Below are positions 60,132 to 64,000 of a stretch of DNA of 64,000 nt, in pieces (position 1 is the stretch's first letter; every line of letters starts with the position of its first letter). The notes under the pieces are model-generated. The model was not told where the DNA came from. It worked only from the letters and a program-made list of their open reading frames with translations, and did not search any database. The position numbers were made by a program, and so were the translations under genes. Source of the stretch: a virus; IMG/VR virus record IMGVR_UViG_3300006737_000017, positions 1-64,000 of that record. One strand, 5' to 3'.

Positions 60132-60741
60132 TATACAAGGACCAAAAGGAAAAGTAACCAAGCATCATCAGAGAGGTAGACCGCTAAGGTATCTACTTCA
60201 ATCTGAGATAGAAGAAGCTATGGAGAATACTAAATCTAATTTAGCTGCTTCTAAATGGTGCAAGGTTTCCTTTACTACTTATAAAAAATATGCCTCAAGC
60301 TATTACGATTCAGATGGTAAATCTTTATATGAAAAACATAAGAATCAAACTGGTAGAGGTATTTCTCAGTTTAGAGAAGGTCACCATGGGAATCAGTACC
60401 CATTAGAAGATATCTGTGAAGGTAAACATCCAGAATATCCAACGTGGAAATTGCTAAAGAGGTTGATCAAGCACAAAGTAAAAGATGAATGCTGCGAGAT
60501 TTGTGGTTTTGCTGAAAAACGGAAAGGAGATGGTAAAGTTCCATTGATACTTGGTTTTGACGATAGAAACAAATTAAACAGGAAACTAAAGAATTTAATA
60601 GTAATGTGCTATAATTGTTTCTTCATTCATCAGGGTAAATTAGCTGGAGGGAAGGATGCTCCATACCCACGTAAAAATAGCACTTTACTTAAAAAAGATA
60701 ATCTTGACGAACAAGATTACGAAATGTTACGAAATTTATAA
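60124..60741 (+). CDS. HNH-like zinc-finger protein with N-terminal HTH-like segment
   Basis: 205 aa. ENTKSNLAASKWCKVSFTTY reads like a helix-turn-helix. The C-terminal CCEICGFAEKRKGDGKVPLI (C-x2-C), NKLNRKLKNLIVMCYNCFFI (N, then C-x2-C) has the HNH zinc scaffold, but the usual first His (H-H-x-D) is replaced by G-F-D-D, so nuclease activity may be lost. T4-like phages carry similar proteins that may act in DNA binding. Confidence 0.6.
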   Translation: MSSIQGPKGKVTKHHQRGRPLRYLLQSEIEEAMENTKSNLAASKWCKVSFTTYKKYASSYYDSDGKSLYEKHKNQTGRGISQFREGHHGNQYPLEDICEGKHPEYPTWKLLKRLIKHKVKDECCEICGFAEKRKGDGKVPLILGFDDRNKLNRKLKNLIVMCYNCFFIHQGKLAGGKDAPYPRKNSTLLKKDNLDEQDYEMLRNL

Positions 60742-60755
60742 AAAAGGAAAAAGTT

Positions 60756-60974
60756 ATGTATTATTTAGGAAGAGTAGAATTTACAACAGTAGTCGACACA
60801 AAAGGTGGTGGCACTAAAGAAAAGAAAAACAGAGTACAATATTTAGTTGATGCAATGTCTTGCACAGAAGCTGAATCAAGAATAGTTGAAAATCTAAAAG
60901 ATTCAGTTGATGACTATGAAATAAAGGGTGTACAACAATCAAAAATAATTGAAGTATTTGAGCATAAAGCTTAA
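60756..60974 (+). CDS. DUF4494-like small protein (72 aa)
   Basis: MYYLGRVEFTTVVDTKGGGT, KKNRVQYLVDAMSCTEAESR and a C-terminal YEIKGVQQSKIIEVFEHK match the pattern of Bacteroidota DUF4494 proteins (V-x-Y-L-V-D-A-x-S-x-T-E-A-E). The family is found in Bacteroidota and their phages. Function unknown. Confidence 0.62.
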   Translation: MYYLGRVEFTTVVDTKGGGTKEKKNRVQYLVDAMSCTEAESRIVENLKDSVDDYEIKGVQQSKIIEVFEHKA

Positions 60975-60980
60975 CTTAAC

Positions 60981-60991
60981 TGATATTTATC
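60981..60991 (+). promoter_or_regulatory. Candidate second-class (late?) promoter element TGATATTTATC
   Basis: Precedes the hsp20 gene by 95 nt; the implied long leader contains the hairpin at 61031-61061 and a separate GGATCCGGGG segment. Confidence 0.35.
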
Positions 60992-61030
60992 TACGAGGAT
61001 CCGGGGAAAAGATAATACTTACGCGACCTT

Positions 61031-61061
61031 AAATTAAGTATACTGGATGGGTATTTAATTT
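61031..61061 (+). promoter_or_regulatory. Leader hairpin upstream of hsp20
   Basis: AAATTAA + ATAC (61031-61037, 61040-61043) pair with GTAT + TTAATTT (61051-61061) with a 2-nt bulge (GT) and loop TGGATGG. The hairpin lies 14 nt before the AGGAG at 61075-61079, so it does not cover it. A role in temperature- or stability-dependent control is possible. The loop side GGATGGGTATT (61045-61055) is repeated inverted after the gene at 61512-61522. Confidence 0.45.
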
Positions 61062-61085
61062 TAACAAACATTTTAGGAGTTTATT

Positions 61086-61502
61086 ATGACAAGATTACAT
61101 TTTCACGAGCGGTTGTTTCCAACCGACCTTCTGTTCAAAAATTTCTTTGAAACAGATTCAAATTTTCAATCTCACGTAGACAACAAACCTAACTATCCTT
61201 GTGATTTATTCACAACTGATGAAGGCTTGGGTATTGAGATTGCAGCTGTTGGTTTAGATAAAAAAGATATCAAAATCGAAACAGCAGAAAATCAAATTAA
61301 AATTAGTTACGAAAGGACTGACGATGAACAATCAGTTGATTATATTCATAGAGGCATTGCTAGAAGATCTTTTAACTTAGGGTGGAAGATTTCTCCAAAG
61401 TTCAACTTAAATAGAGTTGATGCCAAAATGGATAAAGGGTTACTTACAATCTTCATTCCAATTGCTGATGAAGCTAAACCAAAAGCAATTACAATAGGAT
61501 AA
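61086..61502 (+). CDS. hsp20: Small heat-shock protein Hsp20 (alpha-crystallin domain)
   Basis: 138 aa. PCDLFTTDEGLGIEIAAVGL, DKKDIKIETAENQIKISYER, YIHRGIARRSFNLGWKISPK (R-x-F-x-L-x-W/L) and DAKMDKGLLTIFIPI (G-L-L-x-I-x-I-P) are the alpha-crystallin landmarks. ATP-independent holdase; phage Hsp20s are common in T4-like cyanophages. Together with GroESL the phage carries its own folding set. Ribosome site TTAGGAG. Confidence 0.92.
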   Translation: MTRLHFHERLFPTDLLFKNFFETDSNFQSHVDNKPNYPCDLFTTDEGLGIEIAAVGLDKKDIKIETAENQIKISYERTDDEQSVDYIHRGIARRSFNLGWKISPKFNLNRVDAKMDKGLLTIFIPIADEAKPKAITIG

Positions 61503-61511
61503 TTTTATCCG

Positions 61512-61528
61512 AATACCCATCCGGTATT
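61512..61528 (+). terminator. Hairpin after hsp20 (weak terminator candidate)
   Basis: AATACC (61512-61517), loop CATCC, GGTATT (61523-61528), perfect 6-bp stem, followed by an A/T-rich stretch without a clear T-run. The 5' part is the inverted copy of GGATGGGTATT upstream of hsp20. Confidence 0.4.
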
Positions 61529-61550
61529 AGTTATATAAAATAAAAAGCAT

Positions 61551-61904
61551 ATGAAAAACTTATTGAATACAATTGTCTGGGGAATACTAAAAATATCGCT
61601 AATAGTAGTTAGTGCATTCATTTTAGTAATAATCATCAATTCTTTAATCAGAGGAGATAAACTAGATCCCAATGACCCAAGACCACCTGGACCCTTATAC
61701 AATTACTGGCATCCAAGTTGGGATGAAAACAATCCAAGAACTATAATCCCAAATGGAGAAGGCACAATAGAATACGAAGATGGAACAATAGATTCTGTTA
61801 GATGGAGTGAAGATGAGGTTACAAGAGGAGTATCACCAGACCCGATTCAAACTGATGAATGGCAAATGTGGATAACAGGAGATGGAGATACGATATGGGA
61901 ATAG
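61551..61904 (+). CDS. Membrane-anchored phage protein (117 aa)
   Basis: One N-terminal transmembrane segment (ILKISLIVVSAFILVIIINS), then a Pro/Asp-rich soluble part (LDPNDPRPPGPLYNYWHPSW, EYEDGTIDSVRWSEDEV) probably in the periplasm. No family recognised. Overlaps a 32-aa membrane peptide gene at its 3' end. Confidence 0.58.
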   Translation: MKNLLNTIVWGILKISLIVVSAFILVIIINSLIRGDKLDPNDPRPPGPLYNYWHPSWDENNPRTIIPNGEGTIEYEDGTIDSVRWSEDEVTRGVSPDPIQTDEWQMWITGDGDTIWE

Positions 61905-61993
61905 AAGCAAAAGTTATAGCATTAACAATTATTGTTATCTTAGCTATGATAGTTTACGAATTAATAAAAGCAAAAATAACAAATGATCAATAG
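61895..61993 (+). CDS. Single-pass membrane micropeptide (32 aa)
   Basis: MGIEAKVIALTIIVILAMIV plus YELIKAKITNDQ: one transmembrane helix with a short tail. ATG at 61895 behind GGAGATGGAGATAC; overlaps both neighbours by ~10 nt. Such minigenes are common in phages; proof would need expression data. Confidence 0.42.
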   Translation: MGIEAKVIALTIIVILAMIVYELIKAKITNDQ

Positions 61994-62432
61994 TACTAAA
62001 GAGTGGGATTGGATGGATAACAATAAGCAGAAGAGATTAGATAATACTTATCTGAAAATGGCAGAATGCTGGGCTGAATTATCTCATAGTAAAAGGTCTA
62101 AGGTTGGAGCATTAATAGTAAAAGATCAGATGATTATATCAGATGGATATAATGGAACACCTACTGGCTTTGAAAATAGTTGCGAAATAGATGGTGTTAC
62201 AAAATGGGAAGTTCTTCACGCTGAAGCTAATGCCATATTGAAATGTGCAAAGCATGGTACATCATTAAAAGGTGGTACTTTATACTTAACAATGTCTCCA
62301 TGTAAAGATTGTGCTAAATTAATTTTTCAATCGGGGATAATTAGAGTAGTTTACAGAACTGAATATAGAGATAAAGAGGGTATAACATTCTTAAAAAGAT
62401 CTGGTGTAGATATATCAAAGTTTTCTGCATAA
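61983..62432 (+). CDS. Deoxycytidylate (dCMP) deaminase
   Basis: 149 aa. VGALIVKDQMIISDGYNGTP, VLHAEANAILKCAKHG (H-A-E, zinc His and catalytic Glu), YLTMSPCKDCAKLIFQSGII (P-C-x2-C). All zinc ligands present. It converts dCMP to dUMP, feeding thymidylate synthesis; in T4 the same step coexists with dCMP hydroxymethylation. Start at 61983 overlaps the micropeptide gene. Confidence 0.92.
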   Translation: MINSTKEWDWMDNNKQKRLDNTYLKMAECWAELSHSKRSKVGALIVKDQMIISDGYNGTPTGFENSCEIDGVTKWEVLHAEANAILKCAKHGTSLKGGTLYLTMSPCKDCAKLIFQSGIIRVVYRTEYRDKEGITFLKRSGVDISKFSA

Positions 62433-62434
62433 AA

Positions 62435-62466
62435 TTTGGATAAGTCGTAAATTTTTGTTATATTTA
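62435..62466 (+). promoter_or_regulatory. Promoter P14 (TTTG-N20-TATATTTA)
   Basis: TTTGGATAAGTCG from 62435, TATATTTA at 62459-62466, spacer 20 nt. ATG 62487 follows after a 20-nt A-rich leader without Shine-Dalgarno. Confidence 0.77.
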
Positions 62467-62486
62467 TACATAAAGAAAAACAAATT

Positions 62487-62660
62487 ATGCTAGAATATTT
62501 TTTCATAGGGATAATGACAATGTGGTTAATAGAATGGGGTTCACCATATCCATGGACAATGTTTGAAAGAGCATTGATAATTACCTTATGGCCAGTTGCA
62601 TTTATGATTATGTTGCATGCATTATATAAAAGATTCGAAGATAACAATGAGGGAAATTGA
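62487..62660 (+). CDS. Small membrane protein (57 aa)
   Basis: MLEYFFIGIMTMWLIEWGSP and LIITLWPVAFMIMLHALYKR: two hydrophobic segments flanking a Pro-rich turn, with a charged C-terminus. First gene from P14 and overlapping the next by 14 nt. Function unknown. Confidence 0.5.
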   Translation: MLEYFFIGIMTMWLIEWGSPYPWTMFERALIITLWPVAFMIMLHALYKRFEDNNEGN

Positions 62661-62778
62661 TAAAGTAAGATTTGCAATATTGAAAGCTAAGATAGAAAAA
62701 AAGCCACCAATAATAATCCAAAAATTACAACAGAGATTAGATAAACTATCAAGGGATAAAAAAGATGGGAATGTATGA
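62647..62778 (+). CDS. Small basic protein (43 aa)
   Basis: ATG 62647 in overlap with the preceding gene; MREIDKVRFAILKAKIEKKP, then LQQRLDKLSRDKKDGNV. Basic, helical. TGA overlaps the next start region (ATG 62765). Moderate support from chained overlaps only. Confidence 0.38.
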   Translation: MREIDKVRFAILKAKIEKKPPIIIQKLQQRLDKLSRDKKDGNV

Positions 62779-63004
62779 AGATCTATTCTATGAGATTACA
62801 GAATCTATAGAATCAAAAGGTTTAAGAAAAGAGTTTGATGCTCAACTCAACAAAATGAGCGAACAAGCAAAACACCGTTACAAAGAAACCAGAGATAGAT
62901 GGGATTATGCCTATCAAAAAGTTATAAAAAAATATGAAAACGAAAGAAATCAAAAAATTCAAAAGACGCAGAGCACTAATCTGCAAGATGGTAAGAAAAA
63001 GTAA
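62765..63004 (+). CDS. Small helical protein (79 aa)
   Basis: MGMYEDLFYEITESIESKGL, RKEFDAQLNKMSEQAKHRYK, then a Lys/Arg-rich end. Predicted coiled coil. No motif recognised. The 3' end overlaps the next gene. Confidence 0.5.
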   Translation: MGMYEDLFYEITESIESKGLRKEFDAQLNKMSEQAKHRYKETRDRWDYAYQKVIKKYENERNQKIQKTQSTNLQDGKKK

Positions 63005-63326
63005 TTCAAACCCTGAATACTTCAGATACGAAGTAACCGTTGGGGAAACAGATGGTACAATTACTGTTCACCCAGTCTATGGGAAAGATATGCAAGATGC
63101 AATTACCAGATTATTACATCAGGAAAGAACTATCAAAATAGAAAAGAAAATGGAAAGGAATCCTTTGATATTCTTTCTAGTATGGATGGCTGTTATGGCA
63201 ATTCCAGTTTTAATTCATCAAGACTTGACTTATACACCATGGTTCATATTATATATGTTTGGTACTTTCACTGCAATATTTCTATTTGCAGGGTATTGGC
63301 AAAGTTATTTAGAAAGAGGACAATAA
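62988..63326 (+). CDS. Membrane protein with cytosolic alpha/beta domain (112 aa)
   Basis: ATG 62988 chosen because ATG 62934 would overlap the previous gene by 71 nt; neither has a strong ribosome site. FRYEVTVGETDGTITVHPVY, GKDMQDAITRLLHQER, then two transmembrane segments (FFLVWMAVMAIPVLI and WFILYMFGTFTAIFLFAGYW). The soluble part resembles small DUF4494-type folds only loosely. Function unknown. Confidence 0.5.
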   Translation: MVRKSNSNPEYFRYEVTVGETDGTITVHPVYGKDMQDAITRLLHQERTIKIEKKMERNPLIFFLVWMAVMAIPVLIHQDLTYTPWFILYMFGTFTAIFLFAGYWQSYLERGQ

Positions 63327-63560
63327 ATGCAAACATCAACAATATTAGCAGTAATAGGGCTAGCAGTATTCTTCATACTAATCTTAGTATTAGAAGTAAT
63401 GTCTACACCTACAATGAAAGAAAGAAAAGATGGAACAGAATACCTTCCACCTTTAAGCAAAAGACAAGAACAATATCAATTTTCAGCAAAGCTATGTTTC
63501 TATGGAATGCTAGGAATGATATTCACAATACTAATATCTGTATTGGAATCTTGCAATTAA
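63327..63560 (+). CDS. Small membrane protein, two transmembrane segments (77 aa)
   Basis: TILAVIGLAVFFILILVLEV at the N-terminus and FYGMLGMIFTILISVLESC at the C-terminus, with a basic cytosolic loop (PTMKERKDGTEYLPPLSKRQ). ATG directly after the previous TAA. Holin-like size, but position away from the endolysin gives no support for that role. Confidence 0.5.
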   Translation: MQTSTILAVIGLAVFFILILVLEVMSTPTMKERKDGTEYLPPLSKRQEQYQFSAKLCFYGMLGMIFTILISVLESCN

Positions 63561-63565
63561 CCCCC

Positions 63566-63609
63566 CGCGTATATAATATTACTTGGTACGCGATTATGGT
63601 GCAAGCACC
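63566..63609 (+). other. GC-rich double hairpin between two small genes
   Basis: CGCGTA (63566-63571) pairs with TACGCG (63587-63592) around a 15-nt A/T loop; five nt later GGTGC (63598-63602) pairs with GCACC (63605-63609) around AA. A run of six C (63561-63566) precedes them. This is the most GC-rich spot in a very AT-rich region and has no T-run, so it is not a standard terminator. A structured leader or small RNA is possible. Confidence 0.5.
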
Positions 63610-63634
63610 GTTATAAACAATTAGGAAGTAAGAT

Positions 63635-63880
63635 ATGATTATAAATCACAAAGAAAAACGATTTTCAGCAGGACAAAGAATACAATGGATGCAAAAAAAT
63701 CAAATGGTTCCTCATCCGCAAGGCAAGACAGATAGAAAAGGAGATATTTTACCAGTAATGCGCACAAAGCAATTAACCGGTACTATAATTCATACAAACA
63801 TTGGAGGATATGAAGTAAAACCAGACGACAGAGCATATCACATGAACGTTTCAGAAGAATTAGCAGTTTTAATAAAATAA
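63635..63880 (+). CDS. Small phage protein of unknown function (81 aa)
   Basis: MIINHKEKRFSAGQRIQWMQ, GKTDRKGDILPVMRTKQLTG, TIIHTNIGGYEVKPDDRAYH. Beta-rich, possibly SH3-like barrel in the second half. Behind TTAGGAAGTAAGAT. Not recognised. Confidence 0.52.
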   Translation: MIINHKEKRFSAGQRIQWMQKNQMVPHPQGKTDRKGDILPVMRTKQLTGTIIHTNIGGYEVKPDDRAYHMNVSEELAVLIK

Positions 63881-63888
63881 TTGCAACC

Positions 63889-64000
63889 ATGAAATTTTGT
63901 ATAGGAAATTCAAGCATTGAAGGAAAAGGAATAATAGCAACAGAAGCAATTGCTAAAGGATCCATAATAGGTAAAGCATATGATATAATAGGCAAGACTC
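63889..64000 (+). CDS. SET-domain protein, start only (3' end outside window)
   Basis: ATG 63889 opens MKFCIGNSSIEGKGIIATEA then IAKGSIIGKAYDIIGKT to the end of the window. S-x-I-x-G-x-G-(I/V)-x-A-x-x-x-I-x-x-G is the first motif of SET-domain lysine methyltransferases. Only 37 residues are visible, so the catalytic NH-x-C/Y motifs cannot be checked. Confidence 0.5.
   Translation, partial: MKFCIGNSSIEGKGIIATEAIAKGSIIGKAYDIIGKT

Noticed and set aside
63566-63609. tRNA gene
   Set aside because: Only two short stems; no acceptor stem, T-loop GTTCRA or anticodon arm of proper size.

Overview
This window is a strongly AT-rich, almost gap-free, single-orientation (all plus strand) stretch of a large tailed-phage genome. 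Its replication genes are T4-like: gp32-type SSB, UvsX, DnaB/gp41-type helicase, T4 Rnh/FEN-type 5' nuclease, family B polymerase and dUTPase. The host is very probably a Bacteroidota (flavobacterial, likely marine) bacterium. Four independent signs point there: promoters of the Bacteroidota TTTG / TAnnTTTG type, a secreted protein ending in a type IX secretion (T9SS) sorting domain, a Bacteroidota Hc1-like histone, and a DUF4494-like protein. No integrase, att site, IS element, CRISPR array or tRNA gene was recognised.

Layout. 1-6.7 kb: end of a large structural (probably baseplate) gene, a miniature family-A-polymerase-like protein, a putative PD-(D/E)XK protein and small conserved phage proteins. 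6.7-24.4 kb: replication and nucleotide block (UvsE, histone H1-like, SSB, UvsX, FEN, helicase, B12-dependent class II RNR, dNMP-kinase-like P-loop protein, thymidylate-synthase-family enzyme with a dCMP-type substrate residue, dUTPase, PolB), then GroES/GroEL, a Cas4/RecB-like nuclease, Smr, cupin and SLOG proteins. 24.4-40.6 kb: a glycosylation island with a ribbon-helix-helix protein, about seven glycosyltransferases, an FdtA / DegT / formyltransferase set that fits a dTDP-3-amino-3,6-dideoxyhexose N-formyl pathway, RmlC/RmlD/GalE/Ugd-like enzymes, C- and other methyltransferases and two 2OG-Fe(II) oxygenases. 40.7-43.8 kb: small proteins, a Lys-rich 608-aa protein and an SNase-like nuclease. 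43.8-48.1 kb: two host-envelope-directed proteins (T9SS cargo; lipoprotein/outer-membrane barrel). 48.1-49.9 kb: probable lysis cassette. 49.9-56.5 kb: a block of proteins, many sharing one N-terminal tag, that includes Ntn-hydrolase, HAD, HExxH and Nudix enzymes, with an untagged PAP2 phosphatase among them. 56.5-64 kb: VWA/metallopeptidase-like protein, Hsp20, dCMP deaminase, many small membrane proteins and the start of a SET-domain protein.

Most interesting signals. (1) Fourteen copies of one promoter with an invariant 20-nt spacer and an extra conserved GATAWGTC block; at seven of them the ATG lies only 4-5 nt past the -7 box, predicting leaderless mRNAs. (2) A shared N-terminal tag (M-x-(I/L/F)-K-x-(I/V/L)-(I/L)-x-E) on unrelated enzymes that closely resembles the T4 capsid-targeting/prohead-protease tag, suggesting enzymes packaged in the capsid and injected; in one of them a second L-x-E site lies exactly before the catalytic Cys of an Ntn hydrolase. 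(3) A phage-encoded T9SS cargo protein. (4) In-frame TGA and TAG codons about 335 nt apart that split groEL and the next zinc-ribbon gene, although both reading frames continue with conserved sequence.

All functional calls rest on motifs read by eye; no database search was run.
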